Positions 40,725 to 53,566 of a stretch of DNA of 64,000 bases are shown piece after piece; position 1 is the first letter of the stretch; every line of letters begins with the position of its first letter. Origin of the DNA: Agelaius tricolor (taxonomy: Eukaryota; Chordata; Aves; Passeriformes; Icteridae); NCBI GenBank assembly GCA_023055355.1, contig JALJCS010000029.1:1736001-1800000 (forward strand). Direction: 5' to 3'. A model generated the notes under the pieces. It ran no database searches and was not told the DNA's origin. It saw only the letters and a program-made list of their open reading frames with translations. A program made the position numbers and the translations under genes.

Positions 40725-40895
40725 TTTGAGACCTTGGCACAGATTGCCCAGAGAAGCTGTGGCTGCCCCATCCCTGGAAGGGTCCAAGGCCAGGACAACC
40801 TGGTCTAGGGGAATGTGTCCCTGCTCATAGCAGGGGGTGGAACAAGGGGGTTTTTAAGGTCTCTCCCAACCCACCCCATGCAGTGATTCTGTGAT
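40725..40895 (+). mobile_element. CR1 LINE 3' fragment
   Basis: Plus-oriented CR1 end: TTGCCCAGAGAAGCTGTGGC, TGCCCCATCCCTGGAAGGGT, AGGACAACCTGGTCTAGGGG, GGTGGAACAAGGGGG and terminal GTGATTCTGTGATAT. About 170 bp. Confidence 0.88.
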
Positions 40896-43800
40896 ATATG
40901 AAATCAGCATCAGCTGAGACTGAGCCATTTTACAGCTGTTTGCTTAACTCCACCACTTTACCCTGCTGTTTGTACAGGGTGAGAGCACATCCCTTTAATC
41001 CCTGAGCTGATGACACTCCAGAGCCCTTTGTTTAATCAGGGCATTGCCCATCCTTTGAGCCCTGTGTGCACAAACCCTGCACATGCCCACCTGTCTCCCC
41101 CACTGCTGCACTTGTGGGCACCCCAAACACCCAGGCAGGGGGAGAGGAGCCTGGGATGAGGCACTGATGGAAATGTGAGGGGACCACAGAATGGTTCTTG
41201 TGTGCTATGAGAGGCTGTGAAAGCAGCACACACCTTGTGGAGGCTCAGATCAACCAGAATGGAGCCTTCAGGACCTGAAAACAGCTGAGGTCATGATCTG
41301 GGTGAGGAGAGACCTTGGTGGCACTGGGGACAATGGTCTGTCAGGACTTGGAGGGATTTCTCTGCACAGCCAGCTCCCTCTCTGCTCCTCTGCTCCCCTG
41401 TTCCATCCACATTTCCCCTCTCTGCTGAGTGCCCACACCTTCCACATCCCACATTTGCAAGGTTTGCCCGGCCAGCTGAGCTCCCCCAGCCTGGCACAGA
41501 GCTGCACGTGGTGAGCACAGGGCTGCTCACAAGGTGGAGTTTCTGTGGCTTAGGGTTATGTTAATTCATGAATTCTTTTTTATTTTTGGAAGCCTGCAGC
41601 TGTTAGTTTTGAAACAACAGAACCTCACACTGCAATAGGGTAAGAAACGGATGGATGAAAGAGAGAAGCAGAGCCTGAGCCTGTGCTGGCTGCTGGCTTT
41701 TAAACACATCAAGTTTGGCTTATGCAAGGAGCCAGCTGGCATTTGGGCCCTGCTGAAACGCTGGCAGTGCTGTGTGTGTGGATCCATGGAGCAGCTCCAC
41801 AGGCACACACATGGACTCTGCTGCCTCCTCCTCTCCTCCAGGGCACTTGCTGCAAACCCCTGGAAAACCTGGAGGCCTTCACACCCTGCCTCCTCTGGAG
41901 TGGCCTTTGGTCTGTGGGAAAACATTCCTGCCATTCTCCAAAGCCACGTTGCAAATACATGCAGGACCCCAAAGGTTGGGAGCTACAAGCACCTCTCAGG
42001 ACAGGCAGAGGGTTGTGGGATGTTAATGAAGGACAAGGATAGGAAAAACCACTGATCTGTCTGTCCATGCCATGGCACTGCAGGACAGGCCTGCACTGAG
42101 ATCTCTGCTGCTCCTGAGCAGAGCCAAAGTCATTCCCAACTTGGGACAGCATTGCTGCAACTGGAGCAGAGGAGGCAGGGAGGGAACAGAGGATTTGCTG
42201 AGGTACAGAGAGGTGAAGTGCCTGAGATGCCACAGTGGCACCACAGCTGACTGAGCCAGGCTGAGCACTGCTGACACAAAGGCTGGAGTCAATTAACAGC
42301 ACAGATTTTTCTGATTCACCAGAACCTAAAAAAGCCAAAGCATCCCAATCCCAGGATTGCATCAGGAGGGCATTTCCAGCCAACCCCTGGGAACAGCCTG
42401 TGCCGCTTTTTTGAGAAAAGGCAAATCCAGATGGGATCAGGTGCAGCTGCAGGCTAAGGAATAACCAGAGAAGGAAGGTGTGAAGGGATCATAAGGGCTT
42501 TGTTTGTCCCAGCAAATGCCAGAGGGACGTACAGCAGTGGTCTGTAAATGCCCCACAGAAGTCCTGGGAAGGGAAAGTGCTGCAGTGGTGCTGGCATGAG
42601 AAAGGCATGAATCAGTCATGAGCAAATGCCAGCCCCCAGTCAGAAGAAAGTGTCCAAACCTCAGAAGGAAGAAGTTACGGAAGTCCTGCTCAATGGGGAG
42701 CAGTGGGGGTGGAAAGAAAATCCTTTACAGAAACCTTGGAGATTTTGGGAAAGAAATGACAGAACCTGGTCCTGTGGCAGCAGAGCAGAGCCCTAGAACT
42801 GCTCCCACTCTGGAGTTCAAATTAAGTGCCTTAACTTTTCTTCACTGTTCAGGAATTTTGAGGAGGACTCTCCTGTTACACACAGCAGAGACCACACTGG
42901 TCTCCAGGCACTGCTGCAGCACAAATAATTCCTCACACTAACGACCAACCATAATTACATCCTTCCTGCAGCAGACATGACATAGGAGAATACCAAAACT
43001 GAGGAGCAAGGAGCAAACTGCAAGTTTATTCCATCCATTACTGAGCAGGCTGTGTCCTGTGAGGATGAGAGCACGTCTGCTCTCACATGCCATGGTGCAA
43101 ATCCAGAGGATTTATCACAAGCCAGCTTGAACTTGAGGGCATTGCTTTCCCTTTCTGCAGGGGATGAACTCTGTCCCTTTGTTGAAACCTTTGCCTGCTG
43201 CTCTGGGAAAGCCTTCCTGTAGCTGTGGAGCTGGGTTTGGGCTGCGCTGTGGAAAGCAGCAAAGGGAGAGACACAACTTCAACGCTGACAGACAGAAAAT
43301 GTTGTCCCTGGCAGGAATGAGTTTGGGTTTGGAGTTAAGATTGGATTCACACTTTTCCTGCCACAAAAAGGACTTAGGGGCTGCATGTGAGTAAGGTTTT
43401 ACCCAGCCTTGTATACTCTGCTCACATTCCAGAGGATCCAGTCTCACTGCCAAGAGCAGCACAGAGGAAAGGCCTGAGAGGTGCCAGGGCAAAGTCCTGT
43501 CCTGCATCTTCTCTGTCCAGTTCCTGTGTGGGTAAGAACACTTTCCATCCTGGCCCTGGCCATGCTCCTGCTCCCCTTTCTGCAGCCCAGACTGCAGGAC
43601 AAAACCGTGTCCTGGGAGGCTGGGCCCAGAGGCTGGATCAGGGTGGGCAGGGCAGGAGCTGGAGCCATCGTGTCCCTCCCTTTGCTTCTGGAGACACCTC
43701 GGATCTCCAGCACAATCCCAGTGTCCTGGGGGAATTCACCATCACTGGGGTAAAGTGTGACACACATTAAACTTGCACACACACTTGGCTGGCAGGAAAA

Positions 43801-43899
43801 CAGATTCAGGAGAAATGTGTGCAGGTCCCAGACCCTGGTCAGGGACCCATGCTCATCAGGGCTCATTCCTTCCCCTGTCACTGGAGCTGTTAAAGACAA

Positions 43900-44110
43900 G
43901 TTTGGTAATATTTGCAGGATGATACTGAGACTTCTCGCCTAACAAATCACTCCAGCGAGTGCTTATTTTAAAGCTTGGTTGGTTCTAGGAAAGTCAGATG
44001 TATGAGTTTAGAAATATCTGCTAAATATAAATATTTGTGCTGTGCAAAGATATACATGGGCATATTAGATCTAATTAAGGAAGGCTGTTACAGCTTGTGT
44101 CATGTGAATT
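43900..44110. promoter_or_regulatory. Candidate conserved non-coding block in intron 1
   Basis: Repeat-free, AT-rich, with clustered words AGGATGATACTG, AAATATCTGCTAAATATAAA and TTAGATCTAATTAAGG. It resembles a developmental regulatory element by texture. No alignment was made. Confidence 0.3.
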
Positions 44111-46534
44111 CTGCTTCGGGTTGGGAGTGTCATGGGCACAAAAATTGTCCCTGATGCAGCAAAGTGGCCCCGAAGGATCTCTGGTCTGGATCCTCAGTGG
44201 CCCTGGAGACGCCCCCAGCAGCTGCTCAAAACAGGTCTCAGGCTTTTGGGACCAATGTTGAAGGGATCTGTCCCCTTTTCAGCCTGTACTGTATCAATCA
44301 TTGCTGCCTCTGGTGATTTTTCTCTTGTAAAACCATGGAAGGTGTTTAAAATTCACCGGTCCCTGGGCAATTTTGACGCCAGGAACTTGTGAACAGAATC
44401 TTTGCATCTCTGCTGGTGCCTTGCTGAGTGACCAGATGCTTCCTCCATTTCATCTCCTGGTTGTTTTTCCTTTCTCCCTTTGCCTGCTTGGATTTTGGGC
44501 TCTTATTCCTTCTACGTGCCAGGGTTCTCCTTGATGGGAACCTCTGGGGACAGCTCCCATAATACAGGGAATTAATCATAGAGCCACAACTTCTGGTTCT
44601 AATCAGGAGCCAGTCCTAAAGGCTGAGCTGCAGCACAACCCTCACAGACAAATCCTCAGAATTTAATAGGGATTAAATCAATGGAGTTTTTATGGAAATT
44701 GAATTACACTATATAGAAATTGTTCCATAAACAGAACACAGCAGAAAAGACAAAGCTTCCTTGATTTTCCCCTGGATTTTACAGTAGGGTATAATGTTCT
44801 GATGCCTTTAGCTGGGCAGTCCAAAGTGATTTGATTAAAAGTGACATTTCTGACTGTAAAGGTGCATGAGAACACCTCAAAGCAGTGCACAGAAATGTAC
44901 AGAAAGGCAGTTCTGTAGGGGGGCAAATGATGTTAATTCTTTTCCTGGATCAAAGTAATGCAGCTCTTACTGCTTCCTCAGTCTTGGGTGAGCAGGATTC
45001 CCTGGAAACTCTGCCTGAATCCTCTGCTGCCTCAGCCTGGTGTAACCAGGGCCCTGCTCTGGCCACCCTTCCACACCACAGACACGTTCAGGCATACCAG
45101 GAAACAGCCAAGTCCACAATCTCCAATCCTGTTCCATTTTCTGCCATTCCTGAGTGCTGATGGTCTGAATAAATGAGCCTTGGATTTCAGCTGCCTGCTC
45201 TGGGCAGGCTGAGTTGGCAAATTCCCTTTGCTCCACACCCACCTGGGTGGCCAAGGGGCTGCACAGCCCAATTTCCCTTCTCCTTTCTAATCAGAATTCA
45301 CAGAAATCCTGCTGAGCTCCTGGGTCTGGATGAAGGGATAAAACCTCAGCATGAACTCCTTACACTGATTTCAGTGGGAATTTGCAGCTATCCCATGTCT
45401 ATTCCTCAGAATCAGGCCCAGCTTTGCTCTGAACTCTGCACTAACATCAACTCTGCACTTGTCCAGTGGATTCTGGTTGTGTTTCAAGGATTTTTATTGG
45501 CATCTACTCAGTCCTGCTCTGAGCTTGTGTTCTTCTGTATGAACAGGAAAACAAGGGATCCTTGTCAGTCGAGCAAGAACTTGGGATTTTTGTGCAGAAA
45601 AAGCCTCAGCTCTGAGATATGGGGTTATAAAGGATGGAGCATCTCAGCAGAACAGCTGGGTAAAAAGGGAAAGGAAAAGGATCCTCCCTGCAGAGCAGGA
45701 TTTGAATTTTGCAGCCATAGGCTGTTCCTTGTGTGAATGGCAAGACTGAGGGAAGCTGCAGCCCCTCACAGCTGAGGGAAAACCAGAGGGTAATTGCCCT
45801 TCAGGGGGTGGTTTGAAAATAATCCAAATTAAAATACAACATACAGGGCTGCCAGTTCCCTGTGTGTCAGGGCAGTGACTGTGCATGTGTGACCTTTTTG
45901 GGAGCATTTCCACCAGTGGCCCACACATTTCAGGACATAAATTCCCAGGTTCAAGTATCAAAGTTCACAACATCAGCCTGAGCACATCACTGAGACCTCA
46001 ACAGCTGATACTTGCCTCAGCAGGACATTAAAAATCCCATATCTGCAGTGACACACTGAGCCTTTGGGTGAGGAGTTTCCCTTTCTGCTTTACTGCATTT
46101 TGGCTACTAAAAGCTGCCAGTGGCACTGGTTTCTTTTCAATAGCATCGAGTTCTTGCCCCTCTGCAGCTGGCAGAGATGAAGAGGGCACTGGAGCTCCAG
46201 GCAGAGAAAAGACAAGGCAGAGAGGTTGGATGGTGAGAGTGTGTGCAGTCCCATGGAGATTGGGAACAGGAGCAGCAGAGGAGTTACAGTTTCCTTTGTT
46301 CTGTTAAAAGGAAAAAGGAAACACATCAGGAAACCAGACTGCGGAGCACAGGAAGTCTCACTCTGGCTGATAAAAAGGAACTGATGTGAGGTTGGTTCAA
46401 TGCAGTTATAAGTCAATCAAGCTTGGAACAACAAGAAGAGATATTCAGAAGAAACCAGAGAACCAAATTCTGCATTTAGCTGTAAAAAGAGTATTTTAAC
46501 CGCTCCTAATCTTTTCCTTATCTTGTTTTTTTTG

Positions 46535-46570
<36 letters not shown>

Positions 46571-47574
46571 AAGCTGCTATAAAAGCCATTCAAATGAGTA
46601 TTTTCTCATCATACAGAAGTCGGTTTCCTGAACTCACCACACCTTCCCCTGACCCTACCATACCTTACTCCAGTTTCTTTCTTTCACTCATCAACCAACT
46701 TAAAAAACTGTATTCTTGCTGATTTATCTCTTCCCCTCAGATCAAAACCAGCAGTATTAAGAAGGGCAGTTTTTTGCTGAATGAGGAATCAGCAGATGAG
46801 TAATGAGAGGCTCTGCTGCCCGCTGGGTTATTTTTCACTGCCTCTGGATGACTGACAGGGATTGTAACGTTCAGTTCCTGGGTGTGCAGCTTTGGCAGGC
46901 TGGGCTTAAGGCTTTCTAATTTATTTTAATTGTTTCTGACTCCTTCACAGCCCTGGTGGAGTCCTAGGTTGGTCTATGCTGGAAGAACAAGAAGGAAATA
47001 AATACAAATAGAGCAGCAAGCTTATCCATAACACTTCCTCTCCTGAGCTGTGCTTCTTACTGGATTTTAGTGAAAAATCAGGAAAAGAAAGAATGCTGAA
47101 CACACATGAAGAGTTATTTTCTGTACAGCATCCTGGAGAGAAGCAGAGGCTGGAATTTTGCACAACCCCTGGGTGACTGAAGCTTCTTCCTCTATTTCCC
47201 CTGGTCCTTGCCAGGGTGTTATTCCCAAATTTTGCCTTTGGTGCTGTTTGGAGAAGCAAGAGGTTTGTCAGGAGAGCCTGAAGCTCCTGCTGCACATCCC
47301 TTTGCTTTGGGGCTCTGCCTCGGGCTGGAGGAGAGCTTCAGCTGGGGGAGGAGGCAGGAGGGAGGCACCGTTTGTGGTAAGCTCGGAGCCAGGCTTCCAG
47401 GTGGGTGTTACCGGCGGGGGAGATACACATCAGTAATTGTGTGGCCTGGTAATGAGAGGGAGGAAGAAAACAAGCAGAAAATGCATCAACATCTTAAAGG
47501 CTTTGATACCTGGAACTCAGCAGAGCAGGCACTGTCCTGGCACACACATTGCTGTGGGTACAGCTTGAAGGGTG

Positions 47575-47905
47575 GTAATGGCACCCCCTCACTGCCCAGG
47601 GCACCCCCTCACTGCCCAGGGCACCCCCTCACTGCCTGCCCAGGGCACCCCCTCACTGCCTGCCCAGGGCACCCCCTCACTGCCCTGGGCACCCCCTCAC
47701 TGCCTGCCCAGGGCACCCCCTCACTGCCTGCCCAGGGCACCCCCTCACTGCCCTGGGCACCCCCTCACTGCCTGCCCAGGGCACCCCCTGCCTGCCCAGG
47801 GCACCCCCTCACTGCCCAGGGCACCCCCTCACTGCCCTGGGCCCCCCCTCACTGCCTGCCCAGGGCACCCCCTCACTGCCCAGGGCACCCCCTCACTGCC
47901 TGCCC
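47575..47905 (+). repeat. C-rich minisatellite, GGCACCCCCTCACTGCCC unit (20/24 bp)
   Basis: About fifteen copies of GGCACCCCCTCACTGCC followed by CAG, CTG or TGCCCAG. Two unit lengths are mixed. The array is strand-asymmetric: the FLI1 transcript carries the G-rich strand with GGGGG runs every 20-24 nt, which could form G-quadruplexes. Confidence 0.96.
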
Positions 47906-49639
47906 ACGTGTCTGAGGTGACAACAGCACCCACGACTCAGCTCCACCTCAGACAAATGATTCCCAAGGGAGGCAAAAAGCCCCATTTGGGGGGGATATTT
48001 TAGGCTGTATTTCAAACCCAGCTATAAATATGTAGGCACACTCTTCTCTGAAAATACATACTGGCTCAGAAAGTGTCCTTGGCCCTTGCCCAGGGCTGTG
48101 TGACAGGTCCCTGTCACTGAGGTGCCCTCAGGCAGCTCCTTTAGATGCCAGAGCTTCATGGGGCACCCGTGTTCAGGTGTGCACCAGGGCACAGGGGAGG
48201 CACAGGCAGGGAAACAGACCTGCTGTCCAATTCAGGTGAGAGATCTGAAGAGAATTTCACATTTCTGGTGCAAATTGGCTTCAAACCAAGTTGTAGAACT
48301 CAACTGGATGTGCTAGACCTGCTTTTTCCAGGGGCACATCCATGCACACAAGGCTTCTGCAGCTTTAGGGGTTCAGTAAACCCACAAATACCTGAAACCC
48401 TGAAGTTTAATGCTGCCTTAGCTCCTTTAATGCTCCTGCTGGTGCATGTTTGCTCTGAGGTGGGACACAGGGACTCTCTGTAAGTGCTCAGGTCAACTCG
48501 GGCACAAGGAGACATTTCTGTTTTTCAAGGGCAGCTGATGAGGGGCTGTAAAGGACCCTCAAACACTGATGGGCTGTGAGGGAAAAAGGCAGGGAGGTGC
48601 TCTGTGCTGAGGCTGTACATTCATGTGTTCCAGACCTGACCCTTCAGAGCAGATGGGAGCTGAACTCAAGAGGAAAATGCTCCTGTAAGTCCAGGAAGGG
48701 CAGACCTGAAGGAAATAAACTCTGCTGCCTGCAAACCTGGCTCCAAGTGCCCTTCCCCCAGCACATCTCACCTCTCAGGGTGAGATCTGAGAGCTCACTC
48801 CGAGCTGCAGCCTCCCCTGTGCTGCTCCTGAGGGTGACCCTGCAAGGAACAGCATCCTGCACCCCACAGAGTGTCAGGGCAAGAAATGCTGTCAGCAGGG
48901 ACACAGGCTGTTCCTTTCCCCATCTCACAGAAGGAATGGCCCAGAATTAAAATCAATAACTCAAATAAAAGCATGAAATCCTCAAGACACGCATTGCTAC
49001 TCCTTTGAGTGACCACATCCTGTAGAGGTGAAGAGAAACTACACCAGGCTCTCAGCACCTCCTCAAAGCCTCACAGCAAAACCCCGAGGGCTTCAAATCC
49101 AAGCCCTTGCGTTGTTTTGTTGGGTAAAGGTTTTCTTCAGAGAAATCGTCCTTTTTTTGAGGAGGAAAAAGTACACTACAGGCTCAGAAAAGGCTTTCCC
49201 AGTGTTTGCAGCCAACTGGGAGTCAGCACTGAACGCTCTGAGCTGGCAGCACCCAGCAGGACACCAAGGCTGGAGGTTCATGCTAAGGCAGGAGATGTCC
49301 TTTGCACACAGATCTCGAGGGGAAAATTCAAAATATCCCCACCAAAAAATATCCCCATCATAAAATCTTTCTAAATGGTTTTTGATGTTAGAAAGTTATT
49401 ATGCAATATAAGTATCTTTGAATGAGGATTAGGGAAGGAGGGAACATTGCTGTTCATGCCCTGGAAATTCCAGATGGTTTTGTTCCAAATTGCTTTTGAG
49501 GGACAGCAACATGGAAAGTTGTTGTCCCTCAAATCTTTGTGATTTATTTATTATTTTTCCAGTGTGGAGATTAGGAGCCTTGCCCCAGGAGTCAACACCC
49601 TCTAGCCAGGAAAGGCCATCCCTCTGGGGCCAAAGCTGG

Positions 49640-49960
49640 GGTGATTAAAAAGAGCCAAACAGACACGAAAATTGCTCAAAAAGGAAACATTTTCTTAGTC
49701 TGCGATCCCCACGGCCAAGTTTGAGAGCGAGAGCAAACGCCTCCGGCTCACAAACGACAGTGATTGCTCCAAAACCCGGCCCCACCCTTTGCTATGGCAA
49801 CGCCAACACACCAGTCCTGCATTCAAGGACCCTGCAGTCCTCCACTTCAATAATGCAAAATCCTCGCTGAATGCCCCTCAGAGGGACTCTCTGATGGCCA
49901 CAACATCAGGGTAATTTTATTTTCCTGGAATGAAGGCAAGAGCCACACAAAATGTGCTTT
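49640..49960. promoter_or_regulatory. Candidate conserved non-coding block with RFX-like half site
   Basis: Repeat-free block with CpGs and the word GCTATGGCAAC (49791-49801), a half of the RFX X-box palindrome (GTTGCCATGGCAAC). It also has TTCAATAATGCAAAATCC near 49846. It stands about 3.7 kb downstream of exon 1. Function is inferred from texture only. Confidence 0.33.
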
Positions 49961-51779
49961 TTCATGAACAGGCTGGCTCTGGCCAGTATATTTGCTTTAA
50001 TTATTCTCCACACATAAAGTGGAACTGAAACAATTAAAGCAGCTCGAAACCACACCAGTTGTTATTGTGAGGAAGGCCATGCATGAGCATCTTGCTGGTG
50101 TTGAAATGTGCCCTCTTCTGATTTATTGTGAGGCCATGAAACCCAAGTCCCCCAAACACAATGCAAGTCAGTCAAAGTGGGGTGTTAACCCAAAGAAGAT
50201 GGGATTTGAATGTCTAGGGGCACAATAAAAATGTTGGTGACCATTTACAGTTAGTGCAAACACAAGAGTCAGGAGTTTCACTCGCTCCGATCATCATCTG
50301 CCAGTGCTATTGGCAGAATATGAACAGAAGGTGGAAATAACTCAGATTTCCTGCACTTCTTCCTCCATAGAGCTCTTTGAGCAAGGGACACTTCCCAAGC
50401 CAGTTCTGCTCACGGCAGGTATTACATAGATTATTTAGAGAATGCAGCAAAAACCACCACCAACCTCCTCAGCAGGTGATCTGATTCTCCTCAAGATAAA
50501 TAATCCTTTGAGAATAAATACAAATGTGTTCATTTTTATGGGGCATTGGCTCAGCACTGTCACCTGTGATGTCGGTCGGTGCATGGTGGGGAATGGTGAC
50601 TTAAAATCCTGAGCTGATCCTGTGATTTACGTTCATATCCATGGAATTCCCTGCTTGAGGACAACTCAATTCACACTTGCACTCAATGTCTACATGGGAT
50701 CCCTATCCACAAGGATCATCCCAACCACATTCATTCTCTGCCCATGCCTTGTATCCCAGCATGGCTCTGAGCCCTTGGGACAGCTCAAGGCTCCAGTGGA
50801 TTCATCCCTTCACCTGCAGCTGAGCAGGTGTGCAGGTAAATTACTCTAGGGAGGTAAAACAACAGTCAGAGAGTCATCAAGACCCTTTCCAATAAAAAGA
50901 TGAAGAGTAAAAGTACAAGCCTGTCTTGGTAATGCAACCTGAGACAAAACCAAATACTGGAGATTGCAGGCAAGGGGGAGATTTGAAAGTAGGCTGGACC
51001 CAAACCCCTGCATCTGCCAGTCTGCAGTAAAAGGCTTCAGCTCAATTAAAACAATTAGTCTGTGCAATAGCAATGCATAGGCTTAAAAAACCAGCCACTT
51101 GTCAAATTTAAATTGCTCAAGAAGAAAATCATCTGGAGGGCACAGCTCTGTCCCAAATCCAGCAGTAGTCCTCTCCAAGGACAGGAATATTTCTGAGTTT
51201 GGGGTGGGAAGTGCCTTTCCCCACGCCGGAACTCAGATTTCATCTGGGACCGCCCCGTGTTCTTGCTGTAGATGATGAAAGAACCTTTCTCAGTGTTTTT
51301 CTTGCTCTCCAGTCACTCGTGTGCATCTTTCTGCCATATTTCTCCCAACACAAATGCAAAGCTCTGAGATAAATCAATGCCTGCATGGCAGAGCAGAGCT
51401 GAGGGCACCATTGCTGTTAACTTGCTTTGCTCTGGATGTGCCCTCAGAGTCACACCCACCCTGCAGCACGGGTTAAAGACAGAGCTCAGCACACCAAAAG
51501 CATTGCAGCATCTCCAGCCACATCCTCTCGTGCTGTCCTTCACCTGGGAGAAGCCAGGCAAGGAGGTCTCACCCTTCCCTGCAGCCACTCTCTCCGTGGG
51601 GAGGCTGGCACTGCCTCCAACCCACAGTGTTCTGCCCAGCATGAGAATTTACAAGAAGTCTCAGCTAATCCTTTGGGCAGGACAGGAGCACAGGAGGAGG
51701 GTACATTGGCAGAGGGGACAAACAGGGCACGGGGACCTGCTGAGCCTGGAACAGCTTGGTAAAGGAGCCCAGGAGGAGA

Positions 51780-51905
51780 TCCCGTGTCTCAATCCTGTGT
51801 CTCAATCCCATCTCTGGATCCTGTGTCTCGATCCTGTCTCTGGACTCTGTCTCTGGACTCTGTCTCTGGATCCTGGGTCCTGCCTCTGGATCCTGGTTCT
51901 CCCAG
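51780..51905 (+). repeat. Short tandem repeat, TCTCTGGATCCTG-type unit
   Basis: Repeated words CCTGTGTCTCAATCC, CCTGTCTCTGGACTCTG and TCTCTGGATCCTGG over about 125 bp. It is degenerate and mostly pyrimidine-rich on the plus strand. Confidence 0.8.
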
Positions 51906-53379
51906 CCCCAGGAGTGTCAGATGGGCAGCAGGGTGGCAGGGCAGTGGCAGAGGCTGCAGAGCAGCCCCAGGGCAGGCCCAGCCCCGGGCAGTGACCCGGG
52001 CTGTGGCCGAGTTCCTCCTTTGGCCGCAGCCTCAGCGTGACTGAGCCCAGCTCAGAGCGCTGCAGTTCCTCATCCCCAAACCACAGCCGGGGGGAGCTCA
52101 GGGCAGCGGGGACAGGAGCAGCTCCCGGGGGCTCCAGGGGAGAGGGGGAAAGGGGCACAGCCCAGCTCTGCTCAGGGATGGGGCAGGGGGCTCCTGGCCT
52201 CTGCAGAAAAGCGAGTCCACGTGTGCACCACAGCAAAGGCACAGATGGGGAATTTCTGCACTTTCACTGCACAATATTTAGGGCTCCACAAATCAAAGAA
52301 AGTTGTGGTGCATTAAATGTATCCTGAATGAGGCCCAGGTTACTTTTGCTACAGATCTGAAGAGGTGGAGGGGAAAACCTGTCTTATTCCAACCATACCT
52401 CCCAAATATTGTGCTTTCAACACTCCTGCTTTCTCCCTTCCTTTCTGACATTCACCCTTTCATTCCCTCTTTCTTTCCTCTTTCCATTTTCTCTTCCTGT
52501 CCATCTCCTTCCCTCCCCCTTCTCTTGAGACCTTTCCAAACCGTGCACTTGTCACAAGCTGCAATCTAAGGGAGACAGTTTCAGTTCCTGCCCGTTTGCA
52601 GCTTTGTTCTACCCAGGTCAGCAAAATAAAATTAAAAAAAAAAAAAGGAAAAAAAAAATTAAACAAAGAAAAAAAAGAAAAAAAAAGTCACTTTTAAGGC
52701 GAGCTCGACACCCCACCCAGGCAGGCGATAGGCATCTTTCGAAATCCTCCAACCCAAACACACCCACAGCGTCTCTCGCTTCAAGGCTCCTCTGTTCGAG
52801 CGGCTTCTGTTCCGCAGCGCTCCCCAGGAAGAGCCCGTCACAATCACACAAAGGTCCCCCAAAGGCAGCCCGGTGCTGCCTCGGCTTGGAGAAGCACTCG
52901 GGGAGCTCGGAAGGGCTCGGTTCATCCCTGCAGGGGCTGAAGGAGCGGCCGGGGGGCAGGAGGGGGAACTGCTCACAGCCCCAGCAGCGTCCCTGGTTGC
53001 TCAAGGCCACCAGAGGTTGGTTAGGTTGGTGGTTTATTTGCCTCACTCTGCTTCCCTTTCCCCCAAGCCAGGGCGATGTTTCTCCTCCAGCCCGGGGCTT
53101 TTTCCCCGCCAAAAAACCCAAAAAAGCTGCCGGAGGAACACGGGCGACCAGCAGAGCCAGAGCGCCTGGGCCAGGGCCGGGCGAGGGAGCCGGGCCAGGG
53201 ACAGACGGACAGCGGGGGCAGCTCCGAGGCGCGCCGGGAACAGGAGCTGCCGCTGGCACTGCCCCGAGCCGGGCACTGCCCGGCCCTCCTGGGGCCCTGG
53301 CCCAGGGTACGAACCGGCTGCGAACCCCCGAGCACCGGGGAGGCCACGGGAGAGCCCCGGGACGCGGCGGCGGCCAAAG

Positions 53380-53432
53380 AGGAGGAGGAGAAGGAGGAGG
53401 AGGAGGAGGAGGAGGAGGAGGAGGGAGCCCGG
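53380..53432 (+). repeat. (GGA)n triplet repeat just inside intron 1
   Basis: About fifteen GAG/GGA triplets on the plus strand, 80-130 bp downstream of the exon 1 donor. The FLI1 transcript carries the CCT strand. GGA repeats are known to form compact quadruplex structures; here they would be on the template strand. Confidence 0.95.
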
Positions 53433-53511
53433 CCGGAGCCGGCCCCCAGCCCCGCGCCCCTTCCCAGAGCCCCCCAGCCCGAGGGGACCCCCAGCCCCTC
53501 CTGCCCCTTAC

Positions 53512-53529
53512 CTTAATAGTGCCGTCCAT
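53512..53529 (-). CDS. FLI1: FLI1 coding exon 1 (residues 1-6)
   Basis: This short first coding exon encodes MDGTIK, the N-terminus of FLI1, an ETS-family transcription activator that acts in the nucleus of haematopoietic and endothelial cells. The ATG is at 53529-53527 with C at -3 and G at +4, a middling Kozak context. The exon ends with AAG, followed by a GTAAGG donor at 53511-53506. It joins in phase 0 to GAG GCT CTG in exon 2, giving the family sequence MDGTIKEALSVV. The leader upstream of the ATG also resembles the mammalian FLI1 leader as I remember it, which supports this start. ERG is excluded because exons 2-4 read as FLI1. Near certain. Confidence 0.96.
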
Positions 53530-53566
53530 CGGGAATAACTTCCAGCCGGGACCAGCAATATTCCAC
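53513..53566 (-). other. FLI1: Upstream reading frame 2 of FLI1 mRNA (GUG at -37)
   Basis: A GUG at 53566-53564 (-37) opens the third frame and reaches UAA at +15 to +17 (53515-53513), entirely in exon 1, overlapping the main start. Mammalian work describes a second, non-AUG upstream frame at this position (from memory). Whether GUG is used here cannot be told from sequence. Confidence 0.5.
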
